Shown here piece after piece: positions 1 to 10,476 of a DNA stretch of 64,000 bases (the stretch's first letter is position 1; every line of letters begins with the position of its first letter). Source of the DNA: Hygrophila difformis (lineage: Eukaryota; Streptophyta; Magnoliopsida; Lamiales; Acanthaceae). The stretch lies in contig JAOANR010000015.1 in assembly GCA_030278955.1 (NCBI GenBank), positions 16,601,917 through 16,665,916 on the forward strand, written 5' to 3'. Under the pieces are notes generated by a model. That model was not told the origin of the DNA and ran no database searches. It was given only the letters and a program-made list of their open reading frames with translations. The translations under genes and the position numbers were made by a program.

Positions 1-2
1 TG

Positions 3-164
3 CAACAATCAAGGCGTCCAACATGGAACGTGGATATCCCAAAAGGCGTAAAAGGTCCTTTTACCGTGAGGCTAACTACACTCGAAAAGAGACAACAAAT
101 TCTTGCACAAAACGTGATTCCAGTTAACTGGGAAGGTGGCCAATCCTATGAAGCTCATATATAA
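3..164 (+). pseudogene. C-terminal end of an unidentified retroelement-like ORF
   Basis: An open frame enters from the window edge and stops at TAA 162-164. It is about 53 residues long, lysine and arginine rich, and I do not recognise the domain. It lies 5' of a promoter-like leader and a second ORF start at 982, an order (ORF end, leader, ORF start) expected for a retroelement or an integrated pararetrovirus in tandem. The assignment is inference from position only. Confidence 0.3.
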
Positions 165-981
165 TGCCTTTCAAAATTAGTGATCTATAACTTTCATGTT
201 ATCAAGGTGGGATATATATGGTCCCGTTAGTATTATCTTTAATCTTATGTAATGGATGAGCCTAAGCCGTGTTCTAAGAATACTAAGTTATACATGTATG
301 TTATGTATTGGTATCCTGCAGGCCTAGTGTTTCAAATAAAGTGATGTGGGTTAAAAAATGTCTTCATGTTATCATAGGAATTGGATAACAACAAATAAGC
401 CTTTCTAGTCCTAAGGCGATCTATCGTTTGATGCGCCTTCAAAAAAGTTTAATAAGAACAATCAACAAGAATTGAACTTTTAGTACACATGGATAGTTTC
501 AATGTGGCCACTGCAAACAAACTAAGTGTGGATGGAGTGTGAATCCTTTTTTTTTTTTTATTACACTGCCACACTGGCCCATCTATAATCCTATTAATTA
601 ATTAATTAATTAATTAATTAGTAGTAGTAAAATGACTCATGCTCAGTTCCAGCTGGGTATAAAAATTTCAATTTAGACATTATATATATATATGTTATCA
701 CATAAAAATAATATTTTTCTATGTTTTAGATAAGTTTTTAGGGTTGTTATTGTAGTGGCCGGTTATTAATAGAAGAAGTAGTAAGTTGGTTTTTGTATTT
801 GAATTGGTAGTTTTCTCTTTAATGTGTACGTGTTTTAGAAAGTAATTGCCTTTATTTAGTCCTATAAATAGGCAGCGCATTGGAATAAAAGAATCATCAG
901 AAAATCAATCAAATTACTCGCTCATATTATCTTTATCTTATCTTTTTTAGTTTTCAGTCTTAGTTTAATTTAGTGTTAACC
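165..981 (+). promoter_or_regulatory. Promoter-like leader of a retroelement
   Basis: This AT-rich stretch holds a TATAAATAGG box at 863-872, an AATAAA about 20 bases further on, and a pyrimidine-rich leader running into the ATG at 982. An ATTA simple repeat lies at about 590-620 and a short TA run at about 682-692. This is what a U3/R region or a pararetrovirus intergenic promoter would look like. I found no second copy that would prove an LTR. A TGG-starting sequence at about 1163 could be a primer-binding site but does not match the common initiator-Met type. Confidence 0.35.
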
Positions 982-1697
982 ATGTATACCAATTACAATG
1001 GCTATTATCAGTCGACGTATTCATTAGGCTATTCACAACCGGCATATGAATATAATCCGTATTATATGTGCAATAGTTATGGCCAGGCCATCAGAATACC
1101 ACCGGCCGTAATGGACCAAACTATTGTTGTTATCAAGGAACTACATTTCCGGCGATAACAATTGGTGACCACAGTGGGAGTCGAAAGACAAACCCACGAG
1201 ACTTTCTATTAAAAGGCAAGTCAGAGTTCCCTCTGGAAAAAGATGATGAAGAGGGACATGTTAAGCAATTGGTCACTGAAATCTACCAAAAAATACATAA
1301 GTTTCGTGATGAATTAATGCAAAGTATCACTACTGTGCTTGTTCAGGCCTTTTCATTTGGCACAGAGCACTATCCCGATACACAGGAAAACCCTCCAGTT
1401 GAGCATATGCCAAATTTACTGGCACTCTCTTCACGTGAAGGAGATCCCATCGATTCGCCAAGGGGGTTAATAGAAGCGCTGCGCAAACACTTTTGATGCC
1501 CAGGGGGCTTCACACTCGGAACCAGATATGGTTTATGAAGAATTACCAATTGCTCTATGGGAGGGTGAAATTACCTCGTCAGAAGACGAGGAGGATGATC
1601 GATCTTTGCTTGATGTGAATTCTTCAAACGAACAAGACAATGACAGTCTAGAACGTGATATGCTTTTTCAAGGGGAATGCAACGATACATATGGCAG
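982..1697 (+). pseudogene. Broken gag-like or coat-like ORF, 5' part
   Basis: Translation from ATG 982 gives a Tyr/Asn/Gln-rich start. The reading then continues in other frames (a 1269-1496 segment, then an acidic segment from 1528), so at least two frameshifts or stops separate the pieces. The last piece is rich in Glu and Asp and is cut at 1697 by the poly-T end of a LINE insertion. A possible continuation lies beyond the LINE at about 2352-2468, where an open frame of some 38 residues ends in TAA. No catalytic motif is visible. It could be the N-terminal ORF of a Ty3/gypsy element or of a pararetrovirus. Confidence 0.35.
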
Positions 1698-2357
1698 TTT
1701 TTTTTTTTTTTTGGTAACACAGCCTAATAAGGCGAGTAAAGAAAAAAAGGAAAATAAAAGAAGATAACAAACAATAAGCAAAAAAATAAACTACATCCTC
1801 ACGGACATCCTACCAACCGCATCATCACGAACAAAGTCTTTAATTTCATACGGTGGGAAACCCAAGTCGTGTAGAACTCCTCACCTAACACTGCTTTTCT
1901 AGCCAGCGTATCAGCCACTTTATTTCCTTCTCGATAAACATGTCGAACTTCACATTCATCAAAGAATTGAAGCTCACGCCGAACATCTTCAACAAGAGGC
2001 CATAACACATGGAAACGAGACAAACTAGTGTGAATCAACTTAGAGGCTTCCAAGGAATCGACGTAACATGCTGTGATCATCAAATTGTTAAGCTTAGCCA
2101 GTTGCAATCCTCGTAATAGACCAATGAGTTCGATCTCTAGGATGTCGCGGCCGTGATGCTTACCACCACAAGCGATTCGCCATTCCCCATTGCTACGCCG
2201 TATAACTGCTCCATAACCTGCGTCTCCATACCCCTGCCAACATCCATCAGAATGTAAGAGCAACCCATCGTCCGAAGCTCTTCTCCAACATACCATTCGA
2301 ACCTCCCTGTCACGCTTCCTCAGATGGTGATCATGCATAGCTCGAGCCAGATTTATC
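1698..2357 (-). mobile_element. 5'-truncated LINE insertion
   Basis: Read on the minus strand, an RNase H coding end is followed by a short 3' UTR and a poly-A tail, seen as 15 T at 1698-1712 on the plus strand. The tail abuts the acidic ORF that ends at 1697, so the LINE inserted into an older retroelement. The 5' border is not exact: coding similarity to LINE linker sequence stops at an in-frame stop near 2357. I could not find a convincing target-site duplication. Confidence 0.7.
1799..2338 (-). pseudogene. LINE ORF2 C-terminal RNase H domain (RVT_3 type)
   Basis: The 179-residue frame has the plant LINE RNase H layout: an HSDGCW strand carrying the first Asp, GAVIRRSNGEW, an E-x-GLLRGLQLA helix, a CYVDSLEA strand with a second Asp, and the C-terminal HVYREGNKVADTLARKA signature with the final catalytic Asp. 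In intact LINEs this domain follows the reverse transcriptase and zf-RVT domains, which are missing here because of 5' truncation. It probably has no independent function. The ATG at 2338 is internal to the original ORF; an in-frame stop lies 8 codons upstream. Confidence 0.75.
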
Positions 2358-2469
2358 CCTTACTTAGATCCGGAGTTTATAAATGAATTTTTGTTGGACA
2401 TTTATTATGAGACATCTTATTTAAATCAAGACTCTCATGTCCAAATGAATGATCCCAAGATAATTTAAC

Positions 2470-3590
2470 CACAATATTTATATAATAATATCATGCAGAG
2501 TTTAATATAAAAAGATAAAATAAGTTTATTCCAAAATATATGGTGAGATTAGACAGAATTTGTTACACAAAGATGAATTAGCCTTGAGGTGAGAGAAGTT
2601 CAAAAGAAGATTTTATTTTGGCTAAAAAGATGACAAAAAATAATCGGGCTAATCTGGGCTGCAAACATCTGCTACCCAGTTCCCAATTATTCCAGGTGGA
2701 ATGGTTGTAGACATCTGAGAATCTTAGATGACAGTTACTGCCACATATTTTCTTATTATAATGTTTCTCAAACAATGTTAGTTGTCATCATTTGATAATA
2801 CTACAATTTGAAATTTAGGTTTTGAAATAAAATATAACTGTATCTGGATAGGAGTTGGCTGAGTAGCTAATTTTACTTCCCTTATATGGACTATCCGCCA
2901 AAACCTTCACCGGCCACTATCTAGACCATACAAAATAGCGAGTAGTAATTAATACACAAACGATGAGGTAAATGTATCCCATTAAAGGGATCTTCTGCCA
3001 ACAATAGTTTGCGATATTTCTCACTACCTACTTCACACAAATCGGGTAAAAAACAAAATTAAAGTGAGAAAATATTGTTGGACTTTAAATAGAAGAAAAA
3101 TCATTATGAAAGACTTTGGTTTCTCATGCAAGGTATGGAAATTATTCCATAATTACTCTAATGATTTAAACAACCATTCATCCCATAATTATTTTACAGT
3201 CCAGATTGTATACTTAAAACACCAGAGTTTAATTTTTAATTGATTTTGTAGAAAAAATCTTTTAATGGAATTGAACAAAATCTTTTCGTGCCCAATGATC
3301 TCCGCCCCATTTCTTTCCCGCAAAATGTGGTGGATCCGAACTTCACCTCCGAATTGCATGACCGCCATAATTGATACCAACAGCTTTTTTAGATCTACCC
3401 TTTCAACCCTTTTTAGATCTACAGTACTTTTCTACAATTAAACATAAGAACAGTATGCAATATTTTAAATTCTAAGTGTAAGAAAAATAAAGTCTATCTA
3501 TTGAACGACTACTTAGGCCAATAAATCTATCAAGGGTTAAAATATCATGTTTGTGCATTTATAAAACCATAGAAATCATTAAAATCTACC
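2470..3590. other. AT-rich stretch with no recognised gene
   Basis: Only short frames without recognisable motifs are present on both strands. I see no RNA gene or repeat with clear ends in this stretch. Confidence 0.5.
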
Positions 3591-3595
3591 TAAAA

Positions 3596-3822
3596 TATCA
3601 AATTGTGGTAGCTAACGAGTTTCGGTCGCTAAAATCTACCTAAAACCATAGAAACCATAGAAAAAATCCGGATTCGGTCGCTAAAATTGTGGTAGCTAAC
3701 GAGTTTCGGTCGCTAAAATTATGGTCGCTAACGAATTTCAGTTGCAATTCGGTCGCTAAGCCCTTTAGTGACCGAATTTTACCAAATTTTTTCGGTCGCT
3801 AAAACAGAAAATTCTTGTAGTG
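3596..3822 (+). mobile_element. Right terminus of a CACTA element with subterminal repeats
   Basis: The sequence TTCTTGTAGTG at 3812-3822 is the reverse complement of the classic CACTACAAGAA terminal inverted repeat. Just inside it lie about six copies of a TTCGGTCGCTAAAAT-type motif (about 3615, 3673, 3706, 3721, 3750, 3790) and one inverted copy, the subterminal transposase-binding arrangement typical of the superfamily. No matching left end was found between here and position 1, so the element is truncated or starts outside the window. Confidence 0.6.
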
Positions 3823-4094
3823 TATTTCAAACCCTACAAAAGCTAAATGTAAGCTGTAAATAATATAAAAATTGGCTACACTGTGCTATTGACAGAACAT
3901 TAATAGCTAAGTAATACACAAGTAATTAAAATCAAAACTACATTGCATAAATAAAAACTACCTAAACTATCTAAGCCTCGAACACACTGTGGTCCCCAAG
4001 GAAGTTTTGAATTCTGTTGCAAAGTCGGTGCTCATTAGGGTCAACACAATAGGTGTGGAACCCTGGGCCCATGGGACCAGTAGGTCTTGAGATT

Positions 4095-4560
4095 TGGGCC
4101 TCCGTCGTAATCCTCATGCTAGGTCACAATGCATGGTCTCCCGTTGTGATCCTCATTTGTGCGTCCCGACGTAAACTTCCAGTCCCAAGACACAAGAATT
4201 TCTTTGTCTCAACTCCTACGTCGTAATCCAGATGGCTCACATTGCAAAGCTCGGATTGCAACGTAAAATCTTGAGCTCCTCGCTCCCCTCTACGTCGTGA
4301 CACAGAGCTACGTTGCAATCCAGGGGTTACATCGAAAAGCTTGGATTGCGACATAACATACTTCAGTATTCAAATCCCTTCTTTTGTTTCTACGTCGTAT
4401 CTAGATGGCTTACGTCGTAGTCGAAACTTACATTGCAAAGCTCGGATTGCGACGTAGGGGCTCTAACCTTGACATCTGCTTTCCTTGTTTCTACGTCGCA
4501 ATCCTCATGGCTTGCGTCGTAATAGGTGGATTACGACGAAGGCCTGGATTGCGACGCCAG
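4095..4560. repeat. Cluster of ACGTCG-type repeats in both orientations
   Basis: At least 12 copies of a motif close to TACGTCGTAATCC, or its complement GGATTGCGACGTA, occur in about 460 bp (for example near 4101, 4206, 4253, 4310, 4343, 4391, 4414, 4442, 4491, 4517, 4531 and 4547). They alternate in direction and often come as back-to-back pairs. The base composition is richer in CG than the surroundings. This resembles the subterminal region of a CACTA element, but no terminal repeat borders it directly. Short frames at 4124-4354 and 4405-4662 are by-products of the repeat. Confidence 0.6.
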
Positions 4561-4838
4561 CTGCAAATTTTCCAATTTTGTGGGTTTTTCTCTTCTTTTT
4601 TTCAATCTTTTTATTTCCTTTTCTTTTCTTTTTATTTTTCTTTTGATTTGGGATTTTTCTAACAAAAACAATTAAAATTGCATATTTTTATATTTTTCAA
4701 TACAGCTTATTATTTTTACAAACTTACATATACTAGATTTTTTCGCCTGCTTTGGGATTAGTCTTGGGTCCAATGTGGCCTGCGGATACCCGGTTTCACG
4801 GGTGTTGAACTTATATGAAGATATTAAATTATTTTGTA

Positions 4839-5097
4839 CTTACCCCGTTTTTTAATATTTGCACCACTTTTGTATTTCACGCAATCCAATACATATTTTT
4901 AATCATTATTAACTTGAATTTTATATAAATAAAAATTATAAAAATTTGATATTTAAAAACTATGTGATTAGACGAATCTAACAACATCTTACTTGACTAT
5001 GTTTTTCACATGTAACTATATTAATAAATTTGATTAAAGTTACTTAATGAATAATAATCACTATGCAAATGGAACAAATATATGAAAACGGAGGAAT
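4839..5097. mobile_element. Stowaway-type MITE, degenerate ends
   Basis: The imperfect inverted ends TACCCCGTTTT and AAAACGGAGGAATTA enclose about 255 bp. The interior holds the family core: a CACGCAATCC block near the left and GATTAGACGAATCTAAC followed by CTTGACTATG. The same core recurs in at least eight other places in the window. Confidence 0.6.
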
Positions 5098-5580
5098 TAG
5101 TTTTTTGGGATTATATGAAGTTCAAAGTCTTTTGCTTAAATGATGGTCAATGTATGTAACAAAAATTTATGGGAAATAAAGGTGATAATGTGAGGATTGA
5201 AAGAAATTCTAACCCCAAATGGGTGGACATAATATAAAATATTCTTTTTCATTATTGAAAAACTAAATATATATAGTTTCGGCTTTCATATCTAAAATAG
5301 AGCAATTGGAAAAAAAAAAAAACCCTTTAACAATTCAAAAAATTTGAAAGAATCATACCATTGCATTATTAAGGTTCGAAAAAAATATTGTGTAATTTGT
5401 GTGGCTTGGGCTTCCACACACCTTTGCCGACACATGATTGTCAATGTTTACAAAAAAAAAATTATAAGAAAAATACTCATTTTACTCCCTAATATATTGT
5501 CCATTTTGACTATTATCCCTAAAGTTTTTAAAAAATATTATTTATACTCTTTTTTAATCTTATCATCAATTTAAAACTTA

Positions 5581-5841
5581 CTTCCTTTGTTCTCTTTTTT
5601 AAATGCACCCATCCTGCATTTCACGCAGTTGAAGACATATTTTTAAATGTCAATAACTTAAATTATACATAAGTAAAAATTATAAAGAAATAATATTATA
5701 AAACTACGTGGTTAGACGAATTTGATAGATTTCACTTGACTATGTTTTGTCTTATATAATTATGCTAAAAAAATTAATCAAAGTTACACAATGAATAGTA
5801 ACTAATATGCAAATGGAACAATTATATGAGAACGGAGGAAG
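5581..5841. mobile_element. Stowaway-type MITE
   Basis: The ends CTTCCTTTGTTCTC and GAGAACGGAGGAAG are inverted repeats flanked by TA at 5579-5580 and 5842-5843, the expected target duplication. The interior carries the same CACGCAGT and GTTAGACGAATTTGA blocks as the neighbouring copy at 4839. Confidence 0.8.
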
Positions 5842-6001
5842 TATATTTTATTAAATAATATTTTAAATTTTCGTTGTTATTAGATTTTATGGACTAATTT
5901 TAATTTTTATAGTTAAAAATTTTAATTATAATTATGTTTTGATTATTTCAAATATATTTTAATGAAATATTAATATTTATAAATATTTTTCATTAATTAA
6001 G

Positions 6002-6090
6002 TGAGGTTAGACATGTGTACCGGGAAGGTAATCAAGTGGCGGATGCAATTGCTAGGAAAGCAGCCCGGGTTGAGAAGTTCTTTACAAATA
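6002..6090 (+). pseudogene. LINE RNase H C-terminal fragment
   Basis: A short open segment translates to EVRHVYREGNQVADAIARKA followed by an FFTNN stretch. This is the conserved C-terminal helix and last catalytic Asp of plant LINE RNase H, very close to the copy at 1799-2338. No start, stop or poly-A belonging to it is clear. Confidence 0.6.
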
Positions 6091-6155
6091 ATTTATATCA
6101 TATAATTTTAATCAATTTATATCTTTTAAGTGTCATAAAAAGATTTATATCTTTT

Positions 6156-6324
6156 TTTTTTTGAGGAGCCATATATTGATGGTCTGGAAAGGATGGTGGG
6201 AGCCCATGCCAAACAATTACAAAAGGAACAAAGTGGAGGGATAGGGGGGCTGGGTGGAGATTCAAACCCCCAACCTATAGGTTGGGGGTTTGGGGAATTA
6301 CCACATGGGTAATTCCCCAACCTC
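6156..6324 (-). mobile_element. Probable SINE with 16-bp target duplication
   Basis: A 16-bp direct repeat (AAGATTTATATCTTTT) flanks the element at 6140-6155 and 6325-6340. The plus-strand left end is a T run, which is a poly-A tail on the minus strand. On the minus strand a GGTTTGAATCTCC segment resembles a Pol III B box; the A box is not clear. The 5' third holds a perfect 28-nt palindrome (6264-6291) next to an 11-bp stem hairpin (6292-6318). The length of about 169 bp and the long duplication fit a SINE; a small LINE remnant is the alternative. Confidence 0.65.
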
Positions 6325-6340
6325 AAGATTTATATCTTTT

Positions 6341-7009
6341 TAAGATATATATTTGAAGATTTTATTATATTAATAGATAGATTTATTTTCTAAATATAGC
6401 TATTGATTATAGAATAGTGGTATAATTACTGATAAAACCCTGAAGATTAAAAAGAATTAATTATATTGAATAAGGACAACATAGTCTGCACATGCCAAAA
6501 AGTATTCAAGATTTATTATATAGATAGATATGTCAAATTCAACTGCTTTCTTATTTAATTAAGACTGAAATGCGATTAAATGTCCGTTTTTAGACACGTA
6601 AATAGATTGAAAATAATGGTAAATTTTGCTCATTATCATGCAACAAGGCAGCAGATATTGCATCGGAGGAGGCGAATAAGCGAGCCACAAGTGCGGAAGA
6701 TGACGACTCGACGGAGTGAAGGCCCTGACGTTCTCAAGGAAGGGCAAGGAGCAAGAATGGAGGCGGGAAAGAGAGGGGAAGAACGTAGGCGGAAGAGAGA
6801 CGGCCCGGAGAGGGAAGTAGGGCAAAGACGGGATTAGGAGACAGAGAGTAGAGAGTATCAGGTTTGGAATTAGGTAATGTGAGCAGGACAACATAAATCA
6901 ATAATTGAGATAGTGCAGAAACAAACAACAGGAGAGGCAAACTTGGAAAATCTAAAATTGAAGGGTAAAATTGGTATTTTAAATGCAAAACTTACTGTTG
7001 CAAGACATA
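6341..7009. other. Intergenic stretch, no recognised gene
   Basis: Overlapping frames on both strands at about 6559-6988 lie in a purine-rich patch and look like compositional by-products. I recognise no domain. Confidence 0.5.
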
Positions 7010-7011
7010 TA

Positions 7012-7270
7012 CTACCTCCGTTCTCAAATAAATGAGTCATTTGCATAGTAATAACTATTCATTTAGTGATTTTGATCAAATTTTTCACATAGTTCTATAA
7101 GATAAAATATAGTCAAGTGAGATCTTGTTAGATTCGTCTAATCACGTAGTTTTAAAATATCAAATTTTTATAATTTTTACTTATATACAATTTGAGTTAT
7201 AAATATTTAAAAATTTGTCTTGGACTGCGTGAAATGCAGAAGTGGAGCACTTATTTGAGAACAGAGGAAG
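7012..7270. mobile_element. Stowaway-type MITE
   Basis: CTACCTCCGTTCTCAAATAA and TTATTTGAGAACAGAGGAAG are inverted ends with TA at 7010-7011 and 7271-7272. The interior carries the family core in the opposite orientation to the 5581 copy, including AGTCAAGTGAGATCTTGTTA. Confidence 0.8.
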
Positions 7271-7288
7271 TATCTATCTAATCTAATA

Positions 7289-7478
7289 CTCCCTCCGTCC
7301 CACTCCAAGTGTTTTGTTACTGTTGGGCACGGAAATTAAGGCAGAGTTGGTTTGTGAGTATATGGTGGGGTCCACATAGTTGTTGGAGTGGGAAATTATT
7401 TCTATTTATAGAAAGATGACATTTGTAATGGAACATCCAAAAATAGTAAGTATGACATTTGGAATGGGACGGAGGGAG
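7289..7478. mobile_element. Short Stowaway MITE, second family
   Basis: The perfect-looking ends CTCCCTCCGTCCCACTCCAA and TTGGAATGGGACGGAGGGAG are flanked by TA at 7287-7288 and 7479-7480. At 190 bp it differs inside from the 260-bp family: it contains TGTTGGGCACGGAAATTAAG and GGTGGGGTCCAC. It is the intact relative of the MITE that was split by a Helitron at 8921/20441. Confidence 0.9.
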
Positions 7479-7480
7479 TA

Positions 7481-7971
7481 CTATATATGTATATGTCTAA
7501 CGGTATATATCTACTGTTGTTTTCCTAGGAATAGTATCGTACCTTGCTACAGTGCGCTTTACGAATATTACCATGCCGTCCTCCGATTCCGCGCTTCTCT
7601 CCATTTTGCTCCATCCCATTGCTCCATGCTCCATGCTCCATGCTCTCCATTTTCCTCCGAATATCATACATTGCTCCATGCTCTTCCCTTTCACACTCGT
7701 CTTCTTCGTCTCTGTATCTGTTGTCACCTCCCCACCGTTCGCATTCCGAATTCCATTTCATTCGGTGTAATTACTAGCTTTTGTTCACTTTCTTTTTCCC
7801 CCCAAATTGATTTTCCGTGGGCTGTGCTCGACCCTCCTCTCCTCCCTTTCTGTCTGCGCGTCAACCCTGCTTTGGATTTTTTGGGTATTATGCTTCTCCA
7901 GGGATCTTTGTTGCCGTTGCTGTTGTTGCAGACTCAATTATCCTAATATATATAAGATATATATTAAAAGA
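7481..7971. other. Pyrimidine-rich intergenic stretch
   Basis: It includes a short GCTCCAT tandem run near 7610-7650 and long pyrimidine stretches. Several overlapping frames occur in three phases at once, which points to composition rather than coding. No gene is recognised. Confidence 0.5.
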
Positions 7972-7973
7972 TA

Positions 7974-8252
7974 CTCCATCTGTCTCGTTATTGTTGTCTC
8001 AAAACTTTTGAACACATAATCCATCAGTGCACCTTTTAACAGTTATTATCTTAAAATTCGTACAAGTAAAATTTATATCATATACATATATATATATATA
8101 TATATATATTAAAATTATGAGAATAGATGAATCTAAAAAGGCTCATTTTGTCTAAATTTTCTTCTTATATAATTACGATAACATTAGGCCAAAGTTGATT
8201 GATGAACCGTATAGAAAATCAAAACATGCCACGAATAGCAGAACAGAGGGAG
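7974..8252. mobile_element. Stowaway-type MITE
   Basis: The ends CTCCATCTGTCTCGTTATT and a GAACAGAGGGAG right end are flanked by TA at 7972-7973 and 8253-8254. A long TA dinucleotide run lies inside near 8088-8110. The remnant of the family core, AATAGATGAATCTAAAAAGG, is visible. Confidence 0.7.
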
Positions 8253-8398
8253 TATAAGCTTCAAAACATTCATAATTTAAAAAAATAAATTATAATAAAA
8301 GATAGAATATTTGGATTGAAAAATATTCTTATAAACAATACACAAAATAAAATATTTTATTTTTTTAAATATAGTCCCACTATCCTATTAATTTTGTC

Positions 8399-8581
8399 TC
8401 AACACTTTTCGACAGAGCGAGTTAACTTCCCCTTGATATTTCTTTTATTGAATTTCATTTGATTAGACGGAAATTCATCAAAAACTTCTGCTTTCTTTAA
8501 ACGATTCTGAACAGTTCCTGTAGGTTGAGCACCTTTCTCAAGGAAATAAAGAATAACAGGAACATTTAAATAAGTTTGATT
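8399..8581 (-). pseudogene. rps16: Plastid rps16 3' fragment inserted in nuclear DNA (NUPT)
   Basis: The minus-strand frame reads [20 protein letters not shown] and continues [20 protein letters not shown], the C-terminal half of chloroplast ribosomal protein S16, a 30S subunit protein. The N-terminal half and the group II intron are absent. The neighbouring 8582-8770 (for example the stretch around AAGGCTCATTGGGATAGATG) also looks plastid-like but I cannot name it. The last residues before the stop may belong to flanking MITE sequence. Position inside transposon-rich DNA makes a nuclear insertion certain enough; expression is not expected. Confidence 0.75.
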
Positions 8582-8804
8582 CTATGCTTTATTTATTACT
8601 TAGAAAATTCAAAAAAGCCCATTTTTCTAAGGGGATCGAACATCAATTGCAATGATTCAATAAAAGGCTCATTGGGATAGATGTAGATGAACAATACCCT
8701 TTTTTAGGGGAATATCACCTAGATATTTCAACCCACCCTTTTCGATTAGGAAAAAGAATTCGATCCAATACATTTGTTTAATAGTTAATATTTTAAAATA
8801 TATA

Positions 8805-8921
8805 CTCCATATGTCCCAACTGAAATGTCTTACTTACTATTTTTCGATGTCCCGTCACAAATGTATTCTTTCTATAAATAGAAATAATTTTCCCTCTAAC
8901 AAATACGTGGACCCCACCATA
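8805..8921. mobile_element. Left part of a Stowaway MITE split by Helitrons
   Basis: Starts with CTCCATATGTCCC after TA at 8803-8804 and matches the reverse complement of the MITE at 7289-7478 up to the point GGACCCCACCATA. There the Helitron begins. The rest of this MITE is found 11.5 kb away at 20441-20512. Confidence 0.85.
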
Positions 8922-9624
8922 TCTATATCTATATCTATATCTAAAAACAACATCCCTTATGAACAGTAACGTACTCTTATGAACAGTAATCTATCAATTC
9001 TCTCTCACAAAAATCCCCTTATGAACAGTAACCTACCTATTTCATCAACATTCACTTTCTGCACGCAATCCAATACACATTTCTAATGATCAATAACTCA
9101 TCAATAACTCAAAATGTGTACAAGAAAAAATTCTACAAATTTGATATTTCAAAACTACATGATGAGACGAATTTAACGAGATCCCACTTGATTATATTTT
9201 TTTATATAGATGTTGTATAAGCATTAATCAAAGTTGAATAATAAACAGTAGCAAAAGTCAATTCATTTTCACTACCAAAATGAAGGAATTATATATGTAA
9301 AAAAAATATTGTGCACTTTCAAAATATAGGAGAGCCAAATTTTAGCGAAATTCACGTTAGATAATTTAATTAATTATTATAAATAAAGAATACTACTAAA
9401 TAAATGACGTAATAAAAACTTTATAGGCTGGTAGCTAAATAACAAATAAAGATGTAACAAAAACTTTATAGGCTGATAGTTGAATAATAAACAGTAGCAA
9501 AAATCAATCTCTTTATAAAAATGAAGGAAATATTAAAAAACATAATGCATGTTCAAAACTTAGGAGAACCAAATTCGAGCGAAATTTACATTAGATAATT
9601 TAATTTCATTAATTAGTATAGATA

Positions 9625-10463
9625 TAACAGGCCCAATCAAATATATAAAACCCTGCAAGGGTTGTTTCAGCGATGTCTCAACAACCTGCAAACCACAACC
9701 AAAGGCAAACACAGAAACAGAGTGCGGAAAACATAAACAAGAACACAAGAGTTTGATCACCCAGTTCGATCCACCGATCTACATCTGGGGGCCCCAAGCC
9801 AGGATTCACTAAATCTCCAACAAACTGATCGAACAAGAGTCAACCACACCTTACATGCCCTTACATTCCAATGAACTCTCCTATCTACCCAAATAGACTA
9901 GAAGAACACAAGGGAGCATCAACTATCTACCCAAATGCACAAAATTCACCGGCAGGTATTAAGGTGGTGTTTGTGGAATCTAGCTAATCAACAAGATAAG
10001 CTCAATGGTGCTAAGAACACCTACAATATACCCAGATTGTGTTTACAAACAATAAATCCAGAAATGAATAAACACAATCCTAATTACCCCATGAATAATA
10101 GAAGACACAGCAGCTAAAAGTATACCAGCAGCAGAACAGTTGTTGATGCCTTCTACAAACAACGAAAACCAGGGGTTTCTTCTTCAGCTCTCAATCCGCC
10201 ATAATCACAGCTTAGGAATCTGTTAATGCTCTGTAAAATGAGCTGTGATTGCGGCTAGACTCTCTCACAATCCCTCAAGGACGAAGGTAGGTATTTATAT
10301 GGGTTTTAAGGCCCATCTAAACCCTTCTAAGGCCTGCTAGGGGAAATGCCACGTCACTGTACTATTATGTGCTTTTTCCAGTGAAGAGAATAAAGCGTTG
10401 TTTGCAAGATGTTGCAACAACGGTAACTATCACGAACATCTTCACAATAAAATATCCCTAACA
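9625..10463 (-). repeat. 3' LTR of the copia element
   Basis: Identical in length (839 bp) to the right LTR. The mismatches are at 9857 (G here, A in the other LTR) and 10367 (A here, C in the other). The short frame at 9935-10117 occurs in both LTRs and has no known domain. Confidence 0.97.
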
Positions 10464-10476
10464 ATCTCCCCCTTTG
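10464..10476 (-). promoter_or_regulatory. Polypurine tract
   Basis: On the minus strand a CAAAGGGGGAGAT stretch ends exactly at the LTR start. This is the usual primer site for plus-strand DNA synthesis in LTR retrotransposons. Confidence 0.85.

Noticed and set aside
1163..1180. TGGTGACCACAGTGG as a certain primer-binding site
   Set aside because: It does not match the common initiator tRNA site and can also be read as coding sequence of the broken ORF.
7380..7946. 188-residue plus-strand ORF
   Set aside because: It starts inside a MITE, overlaps other frames in pyrimidine-rich DNA and has no domain.
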